Program-made: the position numbers and the translations under genes
The notes under the pieces: generated by a model
Seen by the model: only the letters and a program-made list of their open reading frames with translations
What the model was told of the DNA's origin: nothing
Database searches by the model: none
In this document: positions 18,495 through 26,622 of the stretch, in pieces
Position numbering within the stretch: the first letter of the stretch is position 1
Layout: each line of letters opens with the position of its first letter
NCBI GenBank assembly: GCA_004557185.1
Contig: SFEP01000005.1
Location: 1-64,000 of the forward strand
DNA: 64,000 nt
Reading direction: 5' to 3'
From: Bacteroidales bacterium
GTDB taxonomy: Bacteria; Bacteroidota; Bacteroidia; Bacteroidales; Bacteroidaceae

Positions 18495-19175
18495 TCAGTG
18501 GTCAAGGGGTTGCATGAGGTGCCACAGTGGCTGGCTTTCGGGATAGGGGGCTTCGATGCTGATGGGCTGGTGGCTTACGGGATGCTCGAAGGCTACGCGG
18601 CGGGCGTGCAGCGAGATGCTACCGTCGGGGTTCGAACGCGGCGCGCCATACTTGAGGTCGCCCTTGATGCAGCAGCCTATGGCGGCCAACTGGCAACGTA
18701 TCTGGTGGTGGCGCCCCGTGTGCAGCTGCACGGCCAGCAGGGAGTAGCGCGTGCTGCAGCCTATGAGGGAGTAGTCAAGCACGGCCTTCTTGGCCCCTGC
18801 CACTTCGCGTTGATGGGCGTAGGCTTTGTTCTGCCGCTCGTTGCGGGTGAGCCAATGGGTGAGGGTGGCCTGCGGGGCGGGCGGCGGGGCGCAGACAATG
18901 GCGTGGTAGGTTTTCTGCACGCAGCCCTCGCGAAACATGTCGTTGAGGCGGGCCAGGGCCTTACTGGTGCGTGCAAAGACCACGGCGCCGCTCACGGGGC
19001 GGTCGAGCCGATGGGCCACGCCGAGAAACACCTGCCCCGGCTTGGCATACTTTTGCTTGATGTAGGCTTTGACGGCATCGGCCAGGGTGGCGTCGCCTGT
19101 TTTGTCGCCCTGCACGATTTCGCCCGGGGCTTTGTTGACGATGATGATGTGGTTGTCTTCGTAGAGTACTTCCAT
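18495..19175 (-). CDS. RluA-family pseudouridine synthase
   Basis: A 226-residue enzyme that converts uridines in structured RNA to pseudouridine. The ATG at 19175 gives MEVLYEDNHIIIVNKAPGE, the start of the RluA catalytic domain with no S4 domain. The catalytic aspartate is Asp58 in AHRLDRPVSGAVVFAR. LHTGRHHQIR (a variant of the usual RTGRTHQIR) and GDLKYGA follow. Lack of an S4 domain fits the RluA/TruC-like subgroup; the target RNA is uncertain. Confidence 0.9.
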   Translation of the reverse strand: MEVLYEDNHIIIVNKAPGEIVQGDKTGDATLADAVKAYIKQKYAKPGQVFLGVAHRLDRPVSGAVVFARTSKALARLNDMFREGCVQKTYHAIVCAPPPAPQATLTHWLTRNERQNKAYAHQREVAGAKKAVLDYSLIGCSTRYSLLAVQLHTGRHHQIRCQLAAIGCCIKGDLKYGAPRSNPDGSISLHARRVAFEHPVSHQPISIEAPYPESQPLWHLMQPLDH

Positions 19176-19235
19176 AGTGCGATGGCTTGCGCTGCCCGTG
19201 GCAGCCACGGTGTGAGGGTGAGCAGGCACATGAAA

Positions 19236-19285
19236 ACGGCAAAGGTCATCACCGCCACGGGGCGGCGGGGTCATGACCTTTGCCG
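19236..19285 (-). terminator. Terminator hairpin after fabG
   Basis: CGGCAAAGGTCAT (19236-19248) is inverted at 19273-19285, with a GC-rich inner stem. It lies between the fabG stop and the RluA-family start. Confidence 0.6.
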
Positions 19286-19329
19286 TGTGTGTTGCCTGCG
19301 AGGCTGAGGTGTGTGCTACAGGCGGGGCA

Positions 19330-20076
19330 TTACATGTTCATGCCGCCGTCGACCTGAATTACCTGGCCGCTGATGTAGCTCGACATGTCGCTGGCCAGGA
19401 AGGTGGCTACGTCGGCAATGTCCTCGGGCTTACCGCCGCGACGCAGGGGTATGGCTTTCATCCATTCCTTGCGCACTTCTTCGCTGAGTTGTGCGGTCAT
19501 GGCCGTTTCGATGAAGCCGGGGGCGATAGCGTTGGCACGGATGCCGCGGCTGCCCATTTCCTGAGCCACGCTCTTGGCCAGGGCAATGAGTCCGGCCTTG
19601 CTGGCTGCGTAGTTACTCTGACCTGCGTTGCCGTGTACGCCCACTACGCTGGCCATATTGATGATGGAACCGCCGCGCTGACGCATCATGATGGGGGTGC
19701 AGGCGTGGATGAAGTTGAAGGCCGACTTGAGGTTGACGGCAATCACGGCATCCCACTGTGCCTCAGTCATGCGCATCATGAGACCGTCCTTGGTGATGCC
19801 GGCGTTGTTGACCAGAATGTCGATGGAACCGAAGTCTGCGTGTATCTGCTTCACCACTTCTTCGGTTTCGGCAAAGTTGGCAGCGTTCGAGGCGTAAGCC
19901 TTGCACTTCACGCCGAGTGCTTCGATTTCCTGACGGGTAGCCTCGCCGTTTTCATCGATAACGAGGTCAGTGAAAGCCACGTTGCAGCCTTCCTGTGCAA
20001 ACTTCAAGGCGATGGCCTTACCGATGCCGCGGGCAGCACCGGTCACGATTGCGGTTTTACCGGATAATAATCCCAT
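19330..20076 (-). CDS. fabG: 3-oxoacyl-[acyl-carrier-protein] reductase
   Basis: A 248-residue short-chain dehydrogenase/reductase that reduces 3-oxoacyl-ACP with NADPH in fatty-acid elongation. The ATG at 20076 gives MGLLSGKTAIVTGAARGIGKAI with the TGxxxGxG cofactor motif, then NNAG (90-93) and the catalytic Ser143, Tyr156 and Lys160 (SNYAASKAG). The end IDxSGQVIQVDGGMNM-like (SSYISGQVIQVDGGMNM) is diagnostic of FabG. A TetR-type regulator is encoded 124 bp upstream on the same strand. Confidence 0.92.
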   Translation of the reverse strand: MGLLSGKTAIVTGAARGIGKAIALKFAQEGCNVAFTDLVIDENGEATRQEIEALGVKCKAYASNAANFAETEEVVKQIHADFGSIDILVNNAGITKDGLMMRMTEAQWDAVIAVNLKSAFNFIHACTPIMMRQRGGSIINMASVVGVHGNAGQSNYAASKAGLIALAKSVAQEMGSRGIRANAIAPGFIETAMTAQLSEEVRKEWMKAIPLRRGGKPEDIADVATFLASDMSSYISGQVIQVDGGMNM

Positions 20077-20200
20077 TTGTCTATATATTTTTTTAGTGGC
20101 CTTGCGCTCGCCTTGCCTCATGCCGGTGGGCAGGGCAGCGGGAGCGTAGGGCTGAGTGGATAAATGCGATGTAAAAGAAGGGGGAGCGTCGCGGCGGCCG

Positions 20201-20797
20201 TCAAGCCTGTGCGGCGGGCATGTTGAGCATACGGCCCAGAATGGCCCGCACGTGGGCATAGGCTTCGTCCTCGGTGAGTCCATCGCCTAAACGGTTGTAG
20301 ATGTAGGGCACTTCAAGCCCCTTGATGGTGTAGAAGATGATGTCGACCATCAGCCCTACGTGCTCTATGCGGAAGCGTCCCTTGTCGACGCCCTCCTGCA
20401 GCACGCGGCGCAGGGTTTCGTGCTCCTCAAGGTCGAAGCGCTTGCGCACTTTTTCCACCATCCAGATGTTGCGGAAGAACTCTGCGCGCAGCGAACCGTT
20501 GCGGGCCACGGTTTCGCGTATCTCCCGCAAGTGGGTGAACACGAGTGCCTGTATCTTTTGCTCGGGCTCCACATCCATGGCGGCCACCTCGTCGAGTTTG
20601 GCCGAGAGCATGCCCAGTTCTTCCTCAATCACGGCGTAGTAAATCTCCTCCTTGCTGCGGAAGTAGGTGTAGAGCGTGCGGCGGCCGCGGCCTGAGGCCA
20701 GGGCGATGTCATTCATCGTGGTGGATTCGAGTCCCTGGTGAGCAAACAGGTCGCGCGCCACCTCAATGAGCTTTTGGCGGGTTTTCGTTATCGACAT
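20201..20797 (-). CDS. TetR/AcrR-family transcriptional regulator
   Basis: A 198-residue repressor-type protein. The N-terminal helix-turn-helix (about residues 9-55: LFAHQGLESTTMNDIALASG, RRTLYTYFRSKEEIYYAV) is typical. The C-terminal part is helical and would bind a small ligand. Because fabG follows in the same orientation, control of fatty-acid synthesis in response to an acyl compound is a reasonable inference, not shown. A promoter lies at 20906. Confidence 0.9.
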   Translation of the reverse strand: MSITKTRQKLIEVARDLFAHQGLESTTMNDIALASGRGRRTLYTYFRSKEEIYYAVIEEELGMLSAKLDEVAAMDVEPEQKIQALVFTHLREIRETVARNGSLRAEFFRNIWMVEKVRKRFDLEEHETLRRVLQEGVDKGRFRIEHVGLMVDIIFYTIKGLEVPYIYNRLGDGLTEDEAYAHVRAILGRMLNMPAAQA

Positions 20798-20905
20798 GGG
20801 TGTGCAGTGTCATGAAGTGCCTCCTGCGGGGCAGCAGGCCCTCTCCTCGCGCTACGCGGCGGGGTGCGGACCAGCTGCAAAAAGCACAAAATCCTTTTCA
20901 GTGTG

Positions 20906-20913
20906 CAAATTTA
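20906..20913 (-). promoter_or_regulatory. -7 box for tetR-fabG
   Basis: TAAATTTG on the minus strand, about 110 nt before the ATG at 20797. The -33 element is unclear. Confidence 0.45.
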
Positions 20914-20959
20914 CGGTTTTATTCCCGTTATTGCACGTTTCAACCCTGAAAAACTGCAC

Positions 20960-21952
20960 TTAGAGCCGCCGCAGCAATGGTCGCACTGCTTGCATCACGA
21001 CCCACGACGTAGCCAGACTGACAAGGGTGAGGGCGAGGAAAATGAGCACGGGGTAGCGCAGGGCGTAGACGTAATCCTTGAAAAGATAGTAGGCGAACCA
21101 TGTGTGCACAAGCCACATGGGCATGGAGTAGCGGCCCAGCACCGTGAGCACGCGCTGCACGCCGGGGGCAAGAGGCGCGTGGGCAAGGAGGAGGACGACG
21201 AGGGGTGTGTACCACACATACATCATCTCTCTGCGTACAAGGCACTGCACCACCACGGCCAGTAGCAGTGCACCCCACAGCCACCACCTGCCAAGGCTGA
21301 CGCGGGTGAAACTGCCGGCATGCCTGCACATCCATGCTCCAACCATAAAGAAAAAGATCAGACGGCCGTACAACAGCAACATGTAAAGGCTGTGGGGAAT
21401 GCCCAGCGCCTGCACCTGTTCGTCTTTCACCAGCCATGAGCAACTGGCATAGATCATCAGCGTGACAAGAAGCGTGACAACCTCACCTGCCCTGTCAAGC
21501 AGGGCGAACAATGCCTTGGACGACAGGCTCAGCATGGCATAGGGAAACAGGAACCACGCTTCGGCGTTGAACGTGACTCGCCAGGCAAGGGCGTTGCCCA
21601 CGACTTCCCACGCGTTGCCCAGATACCGTCCCGGCTCCATCACTTGCGCTACGCCCACAAACACGGCCAGCACCACCCACCACACCACGTAGAGGCGGCC
21701 AACCCGCTTGCAGAGCTGCCAGAACGAGGTGCGCTCCCGCGTCAGATAATGCCCATAGCCGCTGAGCAACACAAACAGCATCACAGGATTGCAGGCGGCC
21801 GTCAGCCAATGCGCCCAGGGCATGCCGCACACGCTCGCCATCGGGCCGCACAGCGCCACGTTATTCAGAATGTTGAAGAGATGAAGCCACAGCATCGCCA
21901 GAATGGCCACGCCACGGATGATGACCGAACGGTCCTTGGATATGGAAAACAT
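20960..21952 (-). CDS. Acyltransferase-3-like multipass membrane protein
   Basis: A 330-residue integral membrane protein with about ten hydrophobic segments. The ATG at 21952 gives MFSISKDRSVIIRGVAILAMLWLHLF. The I-RG-x-AIL-x(4)-HLF pattern matches the acyltransferase-3 family, where the conserved histidine is catalytic. VLLSGYGHYL also fits the family. Such proteins O-acylate sugars of surface glycans; the substrate here is unknown. It stands alone between a TetR gene and a tRNA cluster. Confidence 0.8.
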   Translation of the reverse strand: MFSISKDRSVIIRGVAILAMLWLHLFNILNNVALCGPMASVCGMPWAHWLTAACNPVMLFVLLSGYGHYLTRERTSFWQLCKRVGRLYVVWWVVLAVFVGVAQVMEPGRYLGNAWEVVGNALAWRVTFNAEAWFLFPYAMLSLSSKALFALLDRAGEVVTLLVTLMIYASCSWLVKDEQVQALGIPHSLYMLLLYGRLIFFFMVGAWMCRHAGSFTRVSLGRWWLWGALLLAVVVQCLVRREMMYVWYTPLVVLLLAHAPLAPGVQRVLTVLGRYSMPMWLVHTWFAYYLFKDYVYALRYPVLIFLALTLVSLATSWVVMQAVRPLLRRL

Positions 21953-22144
21953 AGGGTGTGTGAAATGTCGAATGAAGCCGCGCGCCGGCGTAGCAGGACG
22001 GGGCAAGCAGCAAATACGCAGCGGCAAAGTGCAAAGACGCCCAAGCGAGCAGCAAAGACGCCGCAGCCGGCATACCCTGCGCCGCGTGCCATAACATTTG
22101 CGGGGCACACCGTTCTGCAACGATATGCCCCGCAATGGTAACTG

Positions 22145-22229
22145 TGCTCGAAGCGAGACTCGAACTCGCACAGGCATTTCTGCCTAAAGGATTTTAAGTC
22201 CTTCGTGTCTACCATTCCACCATTCGAGC
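22145..22229 (-). tRNA. tRNA-Leu (UAA)
   Basis: An 85-nt class II tRNA. The acceptor GCTCGAA pairs with TTCGAGC, the anticodon loop reads CTTAAAA (anticodon TAA), a long variable arm is present, and the T-arm is GAGTTCGAGTCTC. CCA is not encoded. Confidence 0.93.
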
Positions 22230-22236
22230 ATCCGTG

Positions 22237-22309
22237 AGCGGAAAACGAGACTCGAACTCGCGACCCCAACCTTGGCAAGGTTGTGCTCTACCAACTGAGC
22301 TATTTCCGC
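22237..22309 (-). tRNA. tRNA-Gly (GCC), copy 1
   Basis: 73 nt. The acceptor GCGGAAA pairs with TTTCCGC, the anticodon stem-loop is CAACC-TTGCCAA-GGTTG, and the T-arm is intact. It is identical to the copy at 22493. Confidence 0.95.
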
Positions 22310-22318
22310 AAACACCAG

Positions 22319-22402
22319 TGAAGAGGAGGAGACTCGAACTCCCACGTCGCAATTGACACTACCCCCTCAAAGTAGCGCGTCTACCAATTCCGCCACCTCT
22401 CC
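22319..22402 (-). tRNA. tRNA-Leu (GAG)
   Basis: 84-nt class II tRNA. The acceptor GGAGAGG pairs with CCTCTTC (one wobble), the anticodon loop is TTGAGGG, a long variable arm is present, and the T-arm is GAGTTCGAGTCTC. Confidence 0.93.
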
Positions 22403-22492
22403 AATTTGTGTTGATGTGATGTGTGATGCTTTGGTTGCTGAGCGGTGCGCGCTGCACCGCGTGGCATGGAAACTTACGCTTCAAGCATGAAG

Positions 22493-22565
22493 AGCGGAAA
22501 ACGAGACTCGAACTCGCGACCCCAACCTTGGCAAGGTTGTGCTCTACCAACTGAGCTATTTCCGC
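22493..22565 (-). tRNA. tRNA-Gly (GCC), copy 2
   Basis: Identical in sequence to copy 1, offset by 256 bp, and first in the minus-strand cluster Gly-Leu-Gly-Leu. Confidence 0.95.
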
Positions 22566-22596
22566 AAAGGGCTTAGGTTTTTCTTCCAAGCGGGTG

Positions 22597-22627
22597 CAAA
22601 GATAAGGCTTCCCGAGCAAACCACCAA
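22597..22627 (-). promoter_or_regulatory. Promoter of the tRNA cluster
   Basis: TATCTTTG (22597-22604, minus) with TTG about 20 nt upstream (22625-22627). It starts about 30 nt before the first tRNA. Confidence 0.6.
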
Positions 22628-22707
22628 CTTTTCAACCACGTTTTTGCACAAAGTGCCGCATTTAGCGGAAATGCAGAGGCACGAGAGGCATAACGCACGA
22701 ACTTTAC

Positions 22708-22715
22708 TAACTTTG
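22708..22715 (+). promoter_or_regulatory. -7 box, possibly for the dedA operon
   Basis: TAACTTTGC on the plus strand, 232 nt before the dedA ATG. If used, the leader would contain array F. Confidence 0.45.
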
Positions 22716-22764
22716 CAGCGCTTTGCCGCACAGGTGCCTGGGGCTACGGCTGCCATGCCGCGCC

Positions 22765-22868
22765 CACACCTTTCAACAGAAGGGCACGCCTTTCATGTAG
22801 CGAGCCTCTCCTTATATATATAGGGCCACGCCTTTTATATATAGCACCACTCCTTATTATTAAGAAGG
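22765..22868. repeat. Array F: 21-bp units with CCTTATATATA core
   Basis: Units beginning CACACC, CACGCC, CTCTCC, CACGCC and CACTCC start at 22765, 22785, 22806, 22827 and 22848. The last four are exactly 21 bp apart. Each is C-rich, then CCTT followed by TATATATAG-like A/T. Single copies of the same core occur near other genes. The array sits in the probable dedA leader. Confidence 0.75.
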
Positions 22869-22946
22869 CAGGCGGCGGGCATAAGCCGCGCGGCGGGCTT
22901 GGCCACGAGGCTCACTGAACACGCATTTTCAAAACCATCATTCATC

Positions 22947-23582
22947 ATGGATACTGCCGAACTCTTCAAGTGGATTCTTGAAAACCTCAATTACTGGGTG
23001 GTCACCCTGTTCATGGCCATCGAGAGCTCCTTCATTCCCTTCCCCTCAGAAGTGGTGGTGCCGCCCGCGGCCTGGAAAGCCATGGCCGACGAGAGCATGA
23101 ACATTGTGCTGGTCGTGGTTTTTGCCACCCTGGGTGCCGACCTCGGCGCACTGGTCAACTACGGATTGGCACGCTGGCTGGGCCGCCCCATTGTCTACGC
23201 CTTTGCCGACAGCCGCGTGGGCCACATGTGCCTCATCGACCGCGCCAAGGTCGAGAAGGCCGAAGCCTTCTTCCGCGACCACGGTGCCGCCTCCACCTTC
23301 TTCGGCCGACTGGTGCCCGCCGTACGCCAGCTCATCAGCATCCCCGCGGGCTTGGCGGGCATGCCCATTCCCAAGTTTCTGGCCTACACCACGCTGGGCG
23401 CCGGTGCCTGGAACGCCGTGCTGGCGCTCATAGGCTGGGGCATCTACCGCTTCACTGACCTTAAGGACACCAACGCCGTCTACGAACTGGCCACGCGCTA
23501 CAGCCACGAGCTGGGCTACGCCATTCTGGGCCTCGCGGCCTTGGTGGTGGGCGTGCTGGTGTACAAAGGCTGGAAAAAGTAA
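22947..23582 (+). CDS. DedA-family membrane protein
   Basis: A 211-residue inner-membrane protein with five or six hydrophobic segments. The ATG at 22947 gives MDTAELFKWILENLNYW; the frame extends upstream without support. The DedA/SNARE-associated core is visible: AIESSFIPFPSEVVVPPAA with its re-entrant loop, and FFGRLVPAVRQLISIPAGLAGMP with the conserved R-P-x-R-x2-IS-PAG pattern. Family members act as lipid scramblases (undecaprenyl-phosphate or phosphatidylethanolamine). The next gene follows after 36 bp. Confidence 0.9.
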   Translation: MDTAELFKWILENLNYWVVTLFMAIESSFIPFPSEVVVPPAAWKAMADESMNIVLVVVFATLGADLGALVNYGLARWLGRPIVYAFADSRVGHMCLIDRAKVEKAEAFFRDHGAASTFFGRLVPAVRQLISIPAGLAGMPIPKFLAYTTLGAGAWNAVLALIGWGIYRFTDLKDTNAVYELATRYSHELGYAILGLAALVVGVLVYKGWKK

Positions 23583-23618
23583 ACAGAAAGGCTGGAAAAG
23601 TAAAACATCGTTCCCTCC

Positions 23619-24452
23619 ATGCGCTCCTTACGCCACCTCCTGCTTGCCGCCTTAGGCACCTGCTGCTGCTTGCTGCAGGCGGCGGGGCAGACCGTACCCG
23701 CCGACACCACCACGCACCTGCGTCGCGGCGTAACGGAACGCACCTGCCTGTGGGGCGCCGGATGGGCCAACGTGCTCGACACCTACCTCACGCCGCTCGC
23801 CTACAAGGGCACGAACTTCGCCATGCTGCACCGCACGGAGCGGCTGGCCCGCTGGGGGCAGGGCAAAGTGAGCGTGCTGGGGCGCTACCAGTTGCACCTG
23901 GCCTACCTCACAGCGCCCACCGACGACGGCAAAGAGTGGGACGCCGAACTCTCGGCGGCGGGCGGCTGGCTCTACAACTTCCACCCCTCGCGCCGCTGGC
24001 GCTTGGCCTGCGGCGGTGTGCTCGAGGGCAGCGGCGGCTTCACCTACAACGTGCGGGGCGGCAACAACCCCGCCCAAGGCCGCTTGGGAGCCGCACTCTG
24101 CGCCGCGGCACTGGCCGAATGGTCGTTTGCCATGCTGCGGAGCGACGCCCTGCTGCGCCTCGAAGCCCTGGCGCCCGTGGCCGGCGTGATGTTTGCGCCG
24201 CAATACGGGCAGTCGTACTACGAAATCTTCTCGCTCGGCCACAGCGGCGGCTGCGTGCACTTCACGCACCCCGGCAACTGCCCCACCGCCAGCCTGCTGG
24301 CTCAGGCCGAACTGCCCTTGTGGGGCGCACGCCTCTCGCTGGGCTACCAGGCCGACGTGCGGCAGCACACGCTGGGCGGTCTGAAACGGCACGCTTGGCG
24401 CCACACGCTGCTCATTGGCTATGTGCGCCGCCTCAACCTGTTACGTCGCTGA
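23619..24452 (+). CDS. DUF3316-like exported protein
   Basis: A 277-residue protein with a signal peptide (LLLAALGTCCCLLQAAGQ, about residues 7-24). WGAGWANVLDTYLTPLAYKGTNFAML resembles the conserved start of the Bacteroidetes DUF3316 family. The remainder alternates strands (YQLHLAYLT, LSLGYQADV, TLLIGYVRRLNL), consistent with an outer-membrane barrel. Function unknown. It abuts the S41 protease gene (stop 24452, next start 24454), so translation is probably coupled. Confidence 0.65.
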   Translation: MRSLRHLLLAALGTCCCLLQAAGQTVPADTTTHLRRGVTERTCLWGAGWANVLDTYLTPLAYKGTNFAMLHRTERLARWGQGKVSVLGRYQLHLAYLTAPTDDGKEWDAELSAAGGWLYNFHPSRRWRLACGGVLEGSGGFTYNVRGGNNPAQGRLGAALCAAALAEWSFAMLRSDALLRLEALAPVAGVMFAPQYGQSYYEIFSLGHSGGCVHFTHPGNCPTASLLAQAELPLWGARLSLGYQADVRQHTLGGLKRHAWRHTLLIGYVRRLNLLRR

Positions 24453-24453
24453 C

Positions 24454-25467
24454 ATGAAAACGCATTTTTCCCTCATCCTTTGCCTGCTGCTGGCGCTCTC
24501 AGCAGCCTCGTGCGTCACGGAGGACGTGGAGCGCAACACCAGGGCCGGCAACTTCGACGCACTGTGGCGCACCCTCGACGAGCGCTACTGCTTTTTTGTG
24601 GAAAAAGGCGAAGCCTACGGCCTTGACTGGAACGAGGTGTACGCACGCTACCGCCCGGCCGTGACGGAGCAGATGAACGCCTACCAGCTCTTCGACGTCA
24701 TGGGCAGCATGCTGGCCGAACTGCGCGACGGGCACGTCAACCTCTATGCGCCGCACGACGTGGCACGCTACGGCGCATGGTTCGACGATTTTCCAGCCAA
24801 CTTCAACGACTCGCTGGCGCGCCGCTACCTGGGGCGCACCGACGACTACCGCACCACCGCAGGCATGCAGTATCGCGTGCTCGACGACCACACGGGCTAC
24901 CTGCGCGTCAGCACCTTCGAATACCCCATTGGCGACGGCAACCTGCACGAGGTGATGGCCTATCTGGGCACCTGCCAACGCCTCATTGTAGACGTGCGCA
25001 GCAACGGCGGCGGACTGCTCACGGCGGCCGAGAAACTGGCCTCGGCCTTCATCAACGAACCGCTCACGGGCGGCTACATGTGCCACAAAACGGGGCCCGC
25101 ACACACGGCCTTCTCGCAGCGCGAACCCATCTGCATAGAGCCCTTTGTGGGACTGCGTTGGCAAAAACCCGTGTACGTGCTCACCAACCGCCGCACCTAC
25201 TCGGCCGCCAACAGTTTTGTCATGTTCCTCAAGGGCCTGCCCCACGTCACCGTGGTGGGCGACCGCACGGGCGGCGGTGCGGGCATGCCGCTGCACTACG
25301 AGTTGCCCAACGGCTGGTCGGTGCGCTTCTCGGCCTGCCCCATGTTCGACCGCGAAGGCCGCCTCACCGAAATGGGCATCGACCCCGACCTGCACGTCGA
25401 CCTCAGCGAAGCCGACGTCGCCCGCGGCATCGACACCCTCATTGAGGCTGCCCGCCACCAGCCATGA
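24454..25467 (+). CDS. S41-family serine peptidase lipoprotein
   Basis: A 337-residue lipoprotein (lipobox ALSAASC, Cys20) related to C-terminal-processing/tricorn proteases. The N-terminal helical domain includes LAELRDGHVNLY (about residues 88-98), the usual S41 signature. The catalytic domain shows IVDVRSNGGGL (179-189) and the probable nucleophile Ser250 in NRRTYSAANSF, followed by GDRTGGGAGMP. It would act in the periplasm or at the surface. Co-transcribed with the upstream barrel protein. Confidence 0.88.
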   Translation: MKTHFSLILCLLLALSAASCVTEDVERNTRAGNFDALWRTLDERYCFFVEKGEAYGLDWNEVYARYRPAVTEQMNAYQLFDVMGSMLAELRDGHVNLYAPHDVARYGAWFDDFPANFNDSLARRYLGRTDDYRTTAGMQYRVLDDHTGYLRVSTFEYPIGDGNLHEVMAYLGTCQRLIVDVRSNGGGLLTAAEKLASAFINEPLTGGYMCHKTGPAHTAFSQREPICIEPFVGLRWQKPVYVLTNRRTYSAANSFVMFLKGLPHVTVVGDRTGGGAGMPLHYELPNGWSVRFSACPMFDREGRLTEMGIDPDLHVDLSEADVARGIDTLIEAARHQP

Positions 25468-25573
25468 GGGCAATAAAGCCGGCCGCCCCGCGTTATACAC
25501 ATAACGGCCCTCTGCCTGCCGGCACGCCGCACCCCGTTTCACCCCATTCACCCGAATTTCCACCCCACTGCCC

Positions 25574-26281
25574 ATGCGCCGCACCCTCAGCCTGCTTGTA
25601 CTGTGCTTCAGCCCCCTGCTCGCCCTCGTGGCGCAGGAACGTAAGATTCAGAACAAGCCGTTCATCGACGAACGGCGCTTTCACTATGGCTTTTTCGTGG
25701 GTGTGCACGACCAGTCGCTGCGTCTCGAAAACAACGGCTACACCGACCCCTCCACAGGGCAGCAATGGGTGGCCTCCACCGACCAGACGAACTTCGGTTT
25801 CTCAGTAGGCGTGCTGGGCGAATGGAAGTTGCACAAACACCTGGCACTGCGGGCCACCCCGTCGCTCCACTTCGGGTCGAAGCACATCACCTTCCGCGAA
25901 CTCGGCACAGGCAAGCAAGACTATCAGGACATGAAGTCGTGCTACGTGGCCGTGCCCATCGACCTGAAAGTGCCCGCCCCACGCTTCAACAACTTCCGCC
26001 CCTACGTGCTGGCCGGCATCAGCCCCATGTACGACCTCACCACGGGCAAACACTCTAAAATCAAGGCAAAACCCTTCACGCTGATGCTCGAGGCGGGTAT
26101 GGGCTGCGACCTCTATATGCCTTTCTTCAAGTTTATTCCCGAAATCAAGTTCTGCTTCGGCCTGACCAACGTGCTACAGAAGAAGCGCACCGACCTCACC
26201 GACCCCACCCAACTCATTTACACCCAAAGCCTGGAACGGGCCGTTCCCGGCATGGTGGTCCTCACCTTCTACTTTGAGTGA
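25574..26281 (+). CDS. porT: PorT-family outer-membrane protein
   Basis: A 235-residue barrel protein (signal peptide MRRTLSLLVLCFSPLLALVAQ). The sequence around FHYGFFVGVHDQSLRL, CYVAVPIDLKVPAPRFNNFRPYVLAGISP and MVVLTFYFE matches PorT/SprT, an outer-membrane component needed for type IX secretion and gliding. General porin-like barrel families share some of this, so the symbol is probable rather than certain. With GldH and SprE in this window it supports a working type IX system. Confidence 0.75.
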   Translation: MRRTLSLLVLCFSPLLALVAQERKIQNKPFIDERRFHYGFFVGVHDQSLRLENNGYTDPSTGQQWVASTDQTNFGFSVGVLGEWKLHKHLALRATPSLHFGSKHITFRELGTGKQDYQDMKSCYVAVPIDLKVPAPRFNNFRPYVLAGISPMYDLTTGKHSKIKAKPFTLMLEAGMGCDLYMPFFKFIPEIKFCFGLTNVLQKKRTDLTDPTQLIYTQSLERAVPGMVVLTFYFE

Positions 26282-26348
26282 GGTGCTCGCCGCCCCACCC
26301 CTCGCCACGCCTTATATATAGAGGAGGCTGGCCCGCCGCTCCACCCAT

Positions 26349-26397
26349 ATGCCGTGAAGAAAAACCCGCACTACGTGTCGTTTTTTCTTCACGGCAT
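26349..26397. repeat. Long-armed hairpin E2
   Basis: ATGCCGTGAAGAAAAA (26349-26364) is perfectly inverted at 26382-26397. It shares its arm with E1 at 18379 and is followed by CTATTTTTGGCGGGGC, the same flank that follows cassette A at 26689. It lies between convergent genes (porT, plus; small membrane gene, minus) and may terminate both. Confidence 0.8.
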
Positions 26398-26556
26398 CTA
26401 TTTTTGGCGGGGCTGCGAGCCGTTCGGTGAGCAAAAAAGGTCTTTGTAAAGACCATAGCAGAACATAAAGGCCACAACTATGGGCGCAAGTGTTACGACG
26501 ATGCAAAATAACACCACCAGCACCTTGACGAAAAATAAAAATATAGCCTCTATCAT
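26398..26556 (-). CDS. 52-residue single-pass membrane protein
   Basis: A short gene whose product begins MIEAIFLFFVKVLVVLFCIV and stays hydrophobic to about residue 34, then ends in a polar tail (YKDLFCSPNGSQPRQK). One or two membrane segments are likely. A consensus promoter lies 23 nt upstream, which is strong support for expression. The stop codon lies immediately at the edge of hairpin E2, so the last codons are in repeat-flank DNA. I do not recognise the family. Confidence 0.6.
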   Translation of the reverse strand: MIEAIFLFFVKVLVVLFCIVVTLAPIVVAFMFCYGLYKDLFCSPNGSQPRQK

Positions 26557-26578
26557 ATTGTAATGTTTAACACTGCGG

Positions 26579-26610
26579 CAAAGGTAGTGTAATAAATTTT
26601 ATTGTGCAAA
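26579..26610 (-). promoter_or_regulatory. Promoter for the 52-residue membrane protein
   Basis: TACCTTTG (26579-26586, minus) with TTTG (26607-26610) 20 nt upstream: a full-consensus promoter. Confidence 0.75.
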
Positions 26611-26622
26611 ACTTTGATGAGG

